The notes under the pieces: generated by a model
Database searches by the model: none
Told to the model about the DNA's origin: nothing
Seen by the model: the letters and a program-made list of their open reading frames with translations, nothing else
Program-made: the position numbers and the translations under genes
From: Spirochaeta sp.
GTDB lineage: Bacteria; Spirochaetota; Spirochaetia; DSM-27196; SLAA01
Reading direction: 5' to 3'
Assembly: GCA_020201015.1 (NCBI GenBank)
Contig: JAIVHN010000207.1
Span: 1-13,887 of the forward strand
DNA: 13,887 nucleotides
Shown: positions 1 through 7,233 of the stretch, in pieces
Position numbering within the stretch: the first letter of the stretch is position 1
How the letters are laid out: the number at the start of each line of letters is the position of its first letter

Positions 1-805
1 GCCCGTGCATCAGGAGGGTAGGTTCTATATCGTCAGTAATAAGCAGAATGCGCGAGCGGTCCGGCAGCGTCATAACCGCTGCAAGGTTCTCGGCAGTGAG
101 AGATTTCCATTGCAGCATGACCGCGCAGCCCTTACGCAGCTGCTCGCGCAGTTTTGCTGGCCGCGTTAGAGTATGGTCAGACGTGACCCCAGCGCTTAGA
201 TACTCAGAAAGCTCCTCGCCGGACAATGTCGGTATATGGCCTTCAAGCAAGAGTCCGGCCCGACGGGCGGCGGCAAGCAAGGCACCATGGCGCTCACTAC
301 CAGCAAGCACCGCTTGGTAGTCCATCATCTCGCCCAGAGCCAGGACGCCCGGCTCGCCGCTCAACTCAGCAAGTGCCGCCGCATCTATTGTGTGCGCGGT
401 CCACTCTATGCTGTGCTCGGTGGCTGGGACACAACTAGGAATTGCGTGAAACACGCGCAACGCTAACCCACGTGAGGCCTCAATCATCCAGCGGATCCCC
501 GGCACCCCGGCCACATTGGCAACCTCATGCGGGTCGGCAAGCACCGTTGTGGTACCATGCACTACGGCCTGCTCGGCAAAGCGTCGTGGTGTGACCAGGC
601 TCGACTCAATGTGCATATGCGAGTCTACCAGCCCCGGCAGCAGATGCGCACCCTTGAGTGAGCGACGCGTGCGAGCCACGACATCGGCCGGAGGCCTTCC
701 TTCTTCGACCCTGACAAAGCGGCCGTTGCGCACACCAACCCAGCCGGAATAATAACAAAGGAGTTCAACATCGAGAATCTGCGCATCTTCTAAGAGCAAG
801 TCCAT
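1..805 (-). CDS. ade: Adenine deaminase, N-terminal part (3' end beyond window)
   Basis: Hydrolyses adenine to hypoxanthine and ammonia in cytoplasmic purine salvage. I translated 268 codons from ATG at 805; the gene leaves the window at base 1, so roughly half of the usual 550-600 residues is visible. Seen in order: the metal-binding HMH at residues 63-65 within DSHMHIESS, DPHE at 91-94, GEMMDY at 158-163, EGH at 188-190, SDHT at 209-212 and ITDD at 256-259. This order and wording are characteristic of the adenine deaminase family rather than of adenosine deaminase or dihydroorotase. GGAG lies 5 bases before the ATG, and the start is 23 bases after the stop of the nucleoside phosphorylase, so the two are almost certainly co-transcribed. 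Phosphorolysis upstream and base deamination here would be consecutive salvage steps. No frameshift or stop is seen in the visible part. Confidence 0.95.
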   Translation of the reverse strand, partial: MDLLLEDAQILDVELLCYYSGWVGVRNGRFVRVEEGRPPADVVARTRRSLKGAHLLPGLVDSHMHIESSLVTPRRFAEQAVVHGTTTVLADPHEVANVAGVPGIRWMIEASRGLALRVFHAIPSCVPATEHSIEWTAHTIDAAALAELSGEPGVLALGEMMDYQAVLAGSERHGALLAAARRAGLLLEGHIPTLSGEELSEYLSAGVTSDHTLTRPAKLREQLRKGCAVMLQWKSLTAENLAAVMTLPDRSRILLITDDIEPTLLMHG

Positions 806-828
806 CGGAGCTCCAGGCGCAGCGCCCC

Positions 829-1572
829 TCAAACCAGGCCTCGCTCGGTTGCTGTAGCCGCCGCCTCCAGCGCAGCCTCAATTGCGGTAGCCTCGCCGCG
901 GCGGAAGGCCTGCTCCTTTTCTGCTAAGCTAGGTTGGGGTGAAAGCCAGATGTTGGAGTCGGTGGCAACAATACAAGCAGTTCGCAGACCACGCACCTGC
1001 CCGACAATGAACAGTGTCGCCGCCTCCTGCTCGGCCGCAACTACGCCAGCATCGCGCAGCTGAGCATTGAGCGCCTCATCCTGTACGTAGTAGGCATCCC
1101 GCGTGAACCCAACACCTGTGCGGTACTCAACCCCGCGCTCCTTCAGGCTTTCAATGAGAATGTTGGTTAAGTCCAGGTCAGCCACGGCAGGGAACTCGGG
1201 CGGAAGGTACACCTTGCTGGTACCCTCTCCACGGTGAGTAGCATATATCACCACCGGAGTCCCAAGCGGAATCTCGGGTTGCCTGCCGCCAGCGGAACCC
1301 ACACGGATAAGCGTAGTCACCCCGACTTTGGCCAGCTCCTCAAACGCAATAGAAGCTGCAGGCCCGCCAATGCCGGTTGAGCACACGCCCACCGGCTGTC
1401 CCCGGTAAAAGCCGGTGTACACAATATACTCGCGGTTGTGAGCAAGCTCGGTGACATTGTCCAGGTGTTCGGCTATTTTGTGTGCCCGTCCCAGATCTCC
1501 CGGCACCAGAACTACCGGAGCGATGTCTCCAGGTCTACAACGAATATGCTTCTGTACTTCTTCTTGACTCAT
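829..1572 (-). CDS. Uridine-phosphorylase-like nucleoside phosphorylase
   Basis: Phosphorolytic cleavage of a nucleoside to free base and ribose-1-phosphate, cytoplasmic, as part of nucleoside salvage. The 247 residues match the normal length of the PNP/UDP phosphorylase family. Seen: VPGDLGR at 23-29 (phosphate-binding loop, usually GDPxR), STGIGGPAASIAFEEL at 65-80 (uridine phosphorylase signature region), IRVGSAGG at 89-96 with phosphate-binding Arg90, AEQEAATLF at 180-188 (nucleoside-binding ExE, usually EME) and ATDSN at 203-207. The start at 1572 is supported by AAGGAG six bases upstream. It is the first gene of a minus-strand pair with adenine deaminase and diverges from the amidohydrolase/ABC operon. 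Base preference cannot be fixed: the fold and signature favour uridine phosphorylase, but the adenine deaminase partner would also suit a purine nucleoside. The Gln182 replacement of the usual Met is an oddity. Confidence 0.88.
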   Translation of the reverse strand: MSQEEVQKHIRCRPGDIAPVVLVPGDLGRAHKIAEHLDNVTELAHNREYIVYTGFYRGQPVGVCSTGIGGPAASIAFEELAKVGVTTLIRVGSAGGRQPEIPLGTPVVIYATHRGEGTSKVYLPPEFPAVADLDLTNILIESLKERGVEYRTGVGFTRDAYYVQDEALNAQLRDAGVVAAEQEAATLFIVGQVRGLRTACIVATDSNIWLSPQPSLAEKEQAFRRGEATAIEAALEAAATATERGLV

Positions 1573-1605
1573 CTTCCGCTCCTTAGCTTGGTGGATCCTT
1601 GCCTC

Positions 1606-1613
1606 ACTATACT
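1606..1613. promoter_or_regulatory. Candidate overlapping divergent -10 elements
   Basis: The 110-base gap between the phosphorylase and the amidohydrolase holds TATACT on the plus strand (1608-1613) and TATAGT on the minus strand (1606-1611), overlapping in an ACTATACT core. Neither has a convincing -35 hexamer at 16-18 bases, so activator dependence or a different sigma factor is possible. Position suits both divergent units. This is a visual match only. Confidence 0.35.
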
Positions 1614-1682
1614 AACAGATGAAAACAATGAGCGAATACAGAGCATTGGAATTTGCACAGAAAAATGCTACCGTCTACGACA

Positions 1683-4295
1683 ATGTCTGTTGATAGCAAA
1701 AGGCTGTACATTACAAACGGCACCGTTGTAAGCATGAATCCTACGCGCGACATTTTCAGCAACGGCACCGTCTGCGTAAATGACGGAGTCATAAGCTACG
1801 TTGGTGAGAGTTCCGGCGCCCCAAAGCTGGACGGCGCGGAGCGGGTCGATGCTGACGGCGGACTCATTATTCCGGGACTCATTAACACCCACACTCACAT
1901 AAGCATGTCGGTCTTCCGCACCTTGGCCGACGACATGGCGGACCGCCTGAAGCGCTACCTCTTTCCGCTTGAGGCACGTTTTGTCACCCAGGACCTCGTG
2001 TACTGGGCGGCGCTGCACACGCTGCATGAGATGATCCGCGGGGGTACATCGACCTTTGCTGATATGTACTACTTTGAGGAGCAGGTGGCCGAGGCGGTTG
2101 AGCAGGCTGGCATGCGGGCGGTCCTTGGCGAAACGGTAGTGAACTTCCCGTCCCCAGACGCCCCGGAACCCTATGGCGGGCTTGGCTACTTCAAAAGCTT
2201 TGCACAGCGCTTTCATGGCCACAATCTGATTACCCCGTGCCTGGCGCCGCACGCCCCCTACACGCTTGATGATGAGCACCTATCGCTCATTGCCGCTATG
2301 GCGGACGAGTACGATGTACCGGTCATGAGCCATCTTGCCGAGATGGATTTCGAGGTCTCAGCACTGGCCGAGAAGTACGGCGAAACCCCGGTGCAGTATT
2401 ATCGCCGCCTTGGGCTCCTAAGCCCACGGCTTATTGCCGCCCACTGTATACATGTCACGCCTGAAGATATCGATCTACTCTCAGATGCCGACTGCGGCAT
2501 TGCACACAATCCTATTGCCAACATGAAGGCGGGCAAGGGAACGGCCCCGGTGCCGCAGTTCCTAAGCCAGCAGCTGCGCGTCGGGCTGGGAACCGACGGG
2601 CCAATGAGTGGCAACACTATGGACATGGTGCACGTGGCGTCGGCCGCCGCCAAGGTCCACAAAATGGCAGGGCGCGACCGCACCCTTGTGCCGGCGGCAA
2701 CAGCCTTTGAACTAGCAACAATCGGTGGCGCCCGCGCCCTGCATATGGAAGACAGCATTGGTAGCCTGGAACCTGGCAAACGTGCCGATATCGCTCTTGT
2801 GTCGCTGAATGCGCCCCACATGTTTCCGGTCTTTGACCCTTACGCAGTGCTGGTTTACTGCGCAGGCCCGCAGGATGTCCGCGACCTGTTTGTTGACGGC
2901 CGTCGGCTTCTGCAGGACTACACCCCGGTCACCATTAATCCAGGAGAAATACGAAAACAGCTTGGTAAGATAGTTGAGGGAGTTCGCATAGAAGGCGACA
3001 CGGTATTTACCTTTCAGTTGCACGACGACGTACAGTGGCATGACGGCGAGCCGTTCACCAGCGCCGATGTAAAGTTCACCATGGAAGAGGTCTTGTCGCA
3101 GTATCACGGCCGCTTTGAGCGAATTTACAGTCGCATTGAGAGCATTGAAACGCCCGACGACACGACCGTGGTCATAACCCTCACCGAGCCATATGCTCCG
3201 TTCCTAATCTCACTGACGGTTTTTGACGCACCTATCCTTCCACAGCATATTTTTGAAGGTGAAAGCGTGTTGGACCACGCGGCAACAACCGCGCCGGTTG
3301 GAACCGGTCCGTATCGTTTTGTGAACTGGGACCGTGGAAACCAGATTGTTCTCGAGCGCAACGAAAACTACTTTGGAGATGCCGCTACCATCTCGCGGGT
3401 CATTTTTCAGATGATTCCAGATGAGAACGCCCGCACCGTGGCGCTGCAGACAGGTGAGGTTGACTACATATGGGGCTTCTATCTGCCATCTGCAGGCCTG
3501 AGTGAGCTACGTGACGACCCAAATGTTGAGGTTTGGCAGGGGGTCCGCATTCCGGCACTCCATTTCCTCTTTGTCAACAACGACAGCGAACCGCTGGATG
3601 ATCCGCTGGTACGTCAAGCCCTGATGCACGCCATTGATCGTGAGCTCATTGTAGATCTTGCCATGGAGGGTCTTGGTGATACTGAGATTGGACCTATGGG
3701 AAGTGCGTATCCGTACCTCTATGACGAGTCTTTTGATCTGAGCAACCTGTATCCCTACGACTTGGAGGGTGCGCAGGCCCTGTTGGACGAAGCAGGCGTT
3801 GGTGAGTTTGAGCTGAGCATTGTATACGACTCCGGCCGCCCCGCGTTTGCCGATGCCGTAGCTATCATGCGTGACAGCCTGAGCAACATCGGTGTCACTC
3901 TGGACCTGCAGCCGCAGGAGCGCTCGGTCATGATCGAGTCGGTCTACATGCAACGCGAGTACGATCTTTCTATGCAGTCCTTTACCTCCGGTGGCGACCC
4001 CTCAATTGGCTACCACCGAATTTACATTACGCAGGAGTTTGGAACTCCCTTTGTGAGTGCAACCGGCTACTCCAACCCGGAGGTCGACGAGCTGCTTAGC
4101 GAGGCGGCAACCACAGTCGATCTTGGCAGACGTGGTGAGCTCTACCGCGAGGCAAATGCAATTCTGGCGGATGATCTGCCCTTGTTTCCTCTTTTCGAGG
4201 AGATGTCGGTAGAGGCCAACACCCGCAATCTCACCGGTCTACGAGAATCGCTCGACGTTCGGGATCAGATAAGCCGCGCCCGCTGGGCGGAATAA
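1683..4295 (+). CDS. Amidohydrolase (MTA/SAH deaminase-like) fused in frame to a peptide-type ABC substrate-binding protein
   Basis: An 870-residue open frame made of two proteins. Residues 1 to about 432 are a complete TRZ/ATZ-type amidohydrolase of the 5-methylthioadenosine/S-adenosylhomocysteine deaminase group: TRZ-like start (LYITNG), metal ligands H70 and H72 in NTHTH, E150 in GETV, H190 in APHAPYT, H217 in MSHLAE, H254 in AHCIH and D305 in GTDGPMSG. Such enzymes deaminate adenine-type nucleosides in the cytoplasm. From about residue 435 the sequence becomes a family 5 solute-binding protein (QWHDGEPFTSADV at 451-463, then GTGPYRF), lacking its signal peptide and first 80-100 residues. 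Such a fusion would not be expected to reach the cell surface. The ATG at 1683 matches family N termini; in-frame ATG 1665 and TTG 1653 are alternatives and none has a clear ribosome site. It heads the dpp-like operon. The fusion may be an in-frame deletion, an assembly error or a decayed gene. Confidence 0.85.
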   Translation: MSVDSKRLYITNGTVVSMNPTRDIFSNGTVCVNDGVISYVGESSGAPKLDGAERVDADGGLIIPGLINTHTHISMSVFRTLADDMADRLKRYLFPLEARFVTQDLVYWAALHTLHEMIRGGTSTFADMYYFEEQVAEAVEQAGMRAVLGETVVNFPSPDAPEPYGGLGYFKSFAQRFHGHNLITPCLAPHAPYTLDDEHLSLIAAMADEYDVPVMSHLAEMDFEVSALAEKYGETPVQYYRRLGLLSPRLIAAHCIHVTPEDIDLLSDADCGIAHNPIANMKAGKGTAPVPQFLSQQLRVGLGTDGPMSGNTMDMVHVASAAAKVHKMAGRDRTLVPAATAFELATIGGARALHMEDSIGSLEPGKRADIALVSLNAPHMFPVFDPYAVLVYCAGPQDVRDLFVDGRRLLQDYTPVTINPGEIRKQLGKIVEGVRIEGDTVFTFQLHDDVQWHDGEPFTSADVKFTMEEVLSQYHGRFERIYSRIESIETPDDTTVVITLTEPYAPFLISLTVFDAPILPQHIFEGESVLDHAATTAPVGTGPYRFVNWDRGNQIVLERNENYFGDAATISRVIFQMIPDENARTVALQTGEVDYIWGFYLPSAGLSELRDDPNVEVWQGVRIPALHFLFVNNDSEPLDDPLVRQALMHAIDRELIVDLAMEGLGDTEIGPMGSAYPYLYDESFDLSNLYPYDLEGAQALLDEAGVGEFELSIVYDSGRPAFADAVAIMRDSLSNIGVTLDLQPQERSVMIESVYMQREYDLSMQSFTSGGDPSIGYHRIYITQEFGTPFVSATGYSNPEVDELLSEAATTVDLGRRGELYREANAILADDLPLFPLFEEMSVEANTRNLTGLRESLDVRDQISRARWAE
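2985..4295 (+). other. Truncated SBP_bac_5 (Dpp/Opp/Nik-type) binding-protein segment inside the fused frame
   Basis: This marks the second half of the fusion, which should be read as the remains of the operon's periplasmic or lipoprotein binding protein. About 435 residues remain of a usual 520-560. The segment begins at IEGDTVFTFQL, which in the family follows the LAxSW region, so the signal peptide, the first strands of lobe I and the usual VYEPL stretch are missing. The rest reads as normal family sequence to a natural end at TAA 4295. No internal start codon is followed by a hydrophobic export signal, so separate export from an internal start is unlikely. Position directly before two permeases and two ATPases fits the classic binding protein slot. 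Confidence 0.85.
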
Positions 4296-4315
4296 CACCG
4301 GCTCCTGTAGATCCT

Positions 4316-4360
4316 GTAAAGCACATCGTGGCCGGCCGCATATGCGGCCGGCTGCTTTAC
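4316..4360 (+). promoter_or_regulatory. Large intergenic hairpin between binding protein and permease
   Basis: In the 85-base gap, GTAAAGCA (4316-4323) is complementary to TGCTTTAC (4353-4360). Between them a perfect 22-base palindrome rich in GC (4331-4352, centre CATATG) folds on itself, with a 7-base bulge at 4324-4330. No run of T follows, so it is not a standard intrinsic terminator. Hairpins in this position in ABC operons often protect the upstream binding-protein mRNA from 3' decay or weaken read-through, so that permease is made at a lower level; that role is inferred. Confidence 0.7.
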
Positions 4361-4380
4361 CAAACCTAAAGGAATAAAGA

Positions 4381-5367
4381 GTGTCTGGAAGTGGTATGAG
4401 TCTGTGGCGGTATGCAGCACTGCGTATTGTGCAGTCTTTACCGCTTATTCTCGGTATTATTGTGATTAACTTTCTCCTCATTAACTTGGCCCCCGGAGAT
4501 CCGGTGACGGCGCTTATAGGCGAGTTCCCTGCGCCTGCAGAATATATCGAGACCGTGCGGGAGCAGTTTGGACTGGACCAAAGCCTTGGTATGCGGATGT
4601 TGACCTACATTGGCAACATACTTCAGGGAGAGCTTGGGTTTTCGTTTAACTATCGGGTGCCGGTACTCGAGCTGGTTCTGGGCCGCTTGGGACGTACCCT
4701 GGTCCTCATGATCACTACCATTGTATTCGCCACCGCGGTTGGGCTTGGGCTTGGCATAATGGCGGCAAAATGGAAGGACTCTCCCTTGGACAAGCTGGCG
4801 GTTGGGTTTGCCACGGTCGGCTACTCTATTCCGGTATTCTGGTCCGGCCAGCTTCTTATCCTCCTCTTTGCGGTAAGGCTTGGCTGGTTGCCGTCCTCAG
4901 GTTTGAGGAGTACCCGAATAGCGTATGAGGGCTTTGCACTGTACGGCGACATGGCGCGGCACATGATACTGCCTGTGCTGGCACTCTCGCTCAGATACAT
5001 CGCACTCACGACTCGCCTTACCCGGTCGAGTCTGATTGAGACGCTCAACTCCGACTATGTGGTTGCTGCACGTACCCGCGGGATTCCGGCAACACGCATA
5101 CTGTGGAATCATGGTCTGCGGGCGGCAGCTACTCCGATCATTACCATCATCGGATACCATTTTACCTTCATTGTTGCCGGTTCGGCGCTTGTTGAGACGG
5201 TATTTGGATGGCCGGGTGTCGGGCGACTGATGTACGAGTCCATAGGAGCACGCGACTACCCCACCCTGCTTGGGATTCTGCTCATGGTCTCGATTGCGGT
5301 AATTATCGTGAACCTTATTACAGATATTGTGTATGCTTTTATCGACCCGAGGATCAAGTATGACTGA
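4381..5367 (+). CDS. Dipeptide/oligopeptide-type ABC transporter permease, DppB/OppB-like
   Basis: First inner-membrane subunit of the importer, 328 residues, the usual length for this family. Seen: an N-terminal membrane helix (IVQSLPLILGIIVINFLLI), then the family-typical APGDPV and EQFGLDQSL stretch, about five further membrane segments, and the cytoplasmic coupling loop DYVVAARTRGIPATRILWNH, which contacts the ATPases. It ends with the typical FIDPRIKYD. The GTG at 4381 is preceded by AAAGGA seven bases upstream, just after the intergenic hairpin; ATG 4396 is the alternative and is less well supported. The stop overlaps the next permease start by eight bases (ATGACTGA), so the two are translationally coupled. 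The gene looks intact. Substrate cannot be read from the permease; the gene context hints at a nucleoside or purine derivative as well as peptides. Confidence 0.95.
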   Translation: MSGSGMSLWRYAALRIVQSLPLILGIIVINFLLINLAPGDPVTALIGEFPAPAEYIETVREQFGLDQSLGMRMLTYIGNILQGELGFSFNYRVPVLELVLGRLGRTLVLMITTIVFATAVGLGLGIMAAKWKDSPLDKLAVGFATVGYSIPVFWSGQLLILLFAVRLGWLPSSGLRSTRIAYEGFALYGDMARHMILPVLALSLRYIALTTRLTRSSLIETLNSDYVVAARTRGIPATRILWNHGLRAAATPIITIIGYHFTFIVAGSALVETVFGWPGVGRLMYESIGARDYPTLLGILLMVSIAVIIVNLITDIVYAFIDPRIKYD

Positions 5368-6214
5368 GCTACATCGCATAGCCTATTACTTCCGGCGCAA
5401 ACACTTCGCGATGTTTGGTTTGATTCTGGTGCTGGCGCTGGTGACGGTAGCCATTCTGGCACCGCAGATTGCACCCAATGATCCACACGCAGTTTCGCGT
5501 GCCCGCTTCTTGTCGCCAGGGGAAGACGCACGCTACCCCCTCGGAACCGACAACCTCGGCCGCTGTGTACTGAGCGGAGTGATCTATGGAGCGCGTGTAT
5601 CGTTGTTTGTCGGCCTTGCGGCCGCGGCGACATCGACCTTCATTGGAATTCTCATTGGCTCACTCAGCGGCTACTTCGGCGGCAAAACCGATGCATTCCT
5701 CATGCGCTTCACCGAGCTGTTCATGACCATACCGCGTTTTGTTCTGGCTCTCATCGTGGTTGCGTTCTTTGGTTCAGGGCTGGACCGCCTTATCTTGGTC
5801 ATTGGGGTACTTAGCTGGCCGGGGGCCGCACGGCTTGTCCGCAGTGAGTTTCTCTCGCACCGAAATCTGCCCTATGTCGACAGCGGTCGCGTCTCGGGAA
5901 TGAGCCATCTCCGACTGATATTCGTAGAGATTCTTCCAAACATTATCCCGCCGGTTATTGTTGTTGCTACCCTCGATGTGGCAACTGCTATCTTGCTGGA
6001 GGCAAGCCTTGGATTCTTTGGCTTGGGCGACCCCAACCTACGTAGCTGGGGCGGTATGCTGAGTCAAGCCCAGTCCCATATTCGCTCCGCTTGGTGGATG
6101 TCGGTATTCCCGGGCAGCGCCATTGCGGTTACCGTCTTAGGCTTTAACCTTGTTGGCGACGGCCTCAACGAGGCCGCCAACCCGCGGATGCAGATAGAAG
6201 GGGGCAGCACATGA
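5360..6214 (+). CDS. Dipeptide/oligopeptide-type ABC transporter permease, DppC/OppC-like
   Basis: Second membrane subunit of the importer, 284 residues, which pairs with the DppB-like protein. Seen: a short cytoplasmic N terminus with YYFRRKHFAMFGLILV leading into the first membrane helix, the family motif YPLGTDNLGR shortly after it, the conserved GYFGG, and the coupling loop around YVDSGRVSGMSHLRLIFVEI followed by LPNIIPP. The typical C-terminal part (EASLGFFGLG, then NLRSWGGML) is present and ends close to the usual DGLNEAANPR. ATG 5360 was chosen over upstream in-frame starts because GAGGAT precedes it and it gives the common eight-base overlap with dppB. The stop shares ATGA with the following ATPase. 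No damage is visible. Confidence 0.95.
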   Translation: MTELHRIAYYFRRKHFAMFGLILVLALVTVAILAPQIAPNDPHAVSRARFLSPGEDARYPLGTDNLGRCVLSGVIYGARVSLFVGLAAAATSTFIGILIGSLSGYFGGKTDAFLMRFTELFMTIPRFVLALIVVAFFGSGLDRLILVIGVLSWPGAARLVRSEFLSHRNLPYVDSGRVSGMSHLRLIFVEILPNIIPPVIVVATLDVATAILLEASLGFFGLGDPNLRSWGGMLSQAQSHIRSAWWMSVFPGSAIAVTVLGFNLVGDGLNEAANPRMQIEGGST

Positions 6215-7233
6215 GCTCCACTCCACACACACAAACAGAGATGAATCCCCAGGCACGGCCGGAGCCAATTCTCGACATTCAGAATCTTATCACCGAGATT
6301 CGTGTTCCTGGTCGCTCACTTCGCCCCGTGGAAATTGAGCGACTGGTCGTACCGCGTGGTCAGGTGGTGGGTATTGTCGGCGAGAGTGGCAGCGGCAAGT
6401 CAATGACTGCCTACTCCATTCTCAACCTCTTCCCTACCGCAGCAGCACGTATTCATTCCGGGTCTATCCTGCTTGACGGTGTAGACATGGTGACAGCGCG
6501 GGAGAATGAGCGGGTTAGGATTCGGGGGGACAAGGTCGGCATGGTCTTTCAAGACTACGCCATGTCCTTTAATCCTGTTATTTCAATCGGCAAGCAACTC
6601 ATGGAACAGCTGCTCACGCATGGTCGGCACGAAAACGCCAAGGCTAAGGTGTTGTCGGTACTGAACGAAGTAGGCTTGTCTGCCGAGGTCTTCTCGCGCT
6701 ATCCGCATGAGCTCTCGGGGGGCATGCTGCAACGTGTCGGCATTGCCTCGGCGTTGGTCTGCGACCCGCCGCTTATTGTAGCAGATGAGCCGACAACAGC
6801 ACTTGATGTAACGGTACAGGCCCAGATTCTCGAACTGCTCAAGCGCATTCAGCAAGAACGCAACCTCTCCATTTTGCTGATCACGCATGACCTGGGCATA
6901 GTTGCCGAGATTTGTGACCTGGTGTATGTAATGTATGTTGGACAGATTGTTGAACATGGCACCGTGCACAAGATCTTCAAGTCGCCAGCGCATCCCTACA
7001 CGCAGGGTTTGCTGCAGGGTGCAAGCTCGGTGCAGTCAGTCGGCACCCACGAGATCCGTGTAGCAATTCAAGGGAGCATCCCCGGGCTTACCGAAATTCC
7101 CTCAGGCTGCCGCTTTCACGACCGGTGTCCCTACACTATGGACATATGCCGGACACAAGAGCCCGGCTTTTATGAGGTAAACGGGCTGCAAGCAGCCTGT
7201 TGGTTGCACGACCCGGAGCACTCACATGGCTGA
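6211..7233 (+). CDS. ABC transporter ATPase, DppD/OppD-like
   Basis: First ATP-hydrolysing subunit of the importer, 340 residues, cytoplasmic and bound to the permease pair. Seen: Walker A GESGSGKS at 57-64, Q-loop in VFQDYAMSFNP, signature LSGGM at 168-172, Walker B LIVADEP at 188-194 and switch histidine H226 in LITHDLG. After the ATPase core comes the oligopeptide/dipeptide C-terminal extension with the Cys-rich GCRFHDRCPYTMDIC, typical of the family and in some members linked to an iron-sulfur site. The start overlaps dppC by ATGA and is preceded by AAGGGGG. The stop overlaps the second ATPase by eight bases. The first 18 or so residues are rich in Thr, Pro and Gln and are poorly conserved in style, but the ribosome site and the overlap support the chosen start. 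Confidence 0.95.
   Translation: MSSTPHTQTEMNPQARPEPILDIQNLITEIRVPGRSLRPVEIERLVVPRGQVVGIVGESGSGKSMTAYSILNLFPTAAARIHSGSILLDGVDMVTARENERVRIRGDKVGMVFQDYAMSFNPVISIGKQLMEQLLTHGRHENAKAKVLSVLNEVGLSAEVFSRYPHELSGGMLQRVGIASALVCDPPLIVADEPTTALDVTVQAQILELLKRIQQERNLSILLITHDLGIVAEICDLVYVMYVGQIVEHGTVHKIFKSPAHPYTQGLLQGASSVQSVGTHEIRVAIQGSIPGLTEIPSGCRFHDRCPYTMDICRTQEPGFYEVNGLQAACWLHDPEHSHG

Noticed and set aside
1..805. Plus-strand open frames in the first 800 bases.
   Set aside because: They are shadows of the minus-strand adenine deaminase, whose family motifs are continuous across the whole stretch.
1573..1682. A purine riboswitch in the divergent gap ahead of the salvage or transporter genes.
   Set aside because: I found no conserved purine aptamer core, and the gap is too short to hold an aptamer and expression platform as well as a promoter.
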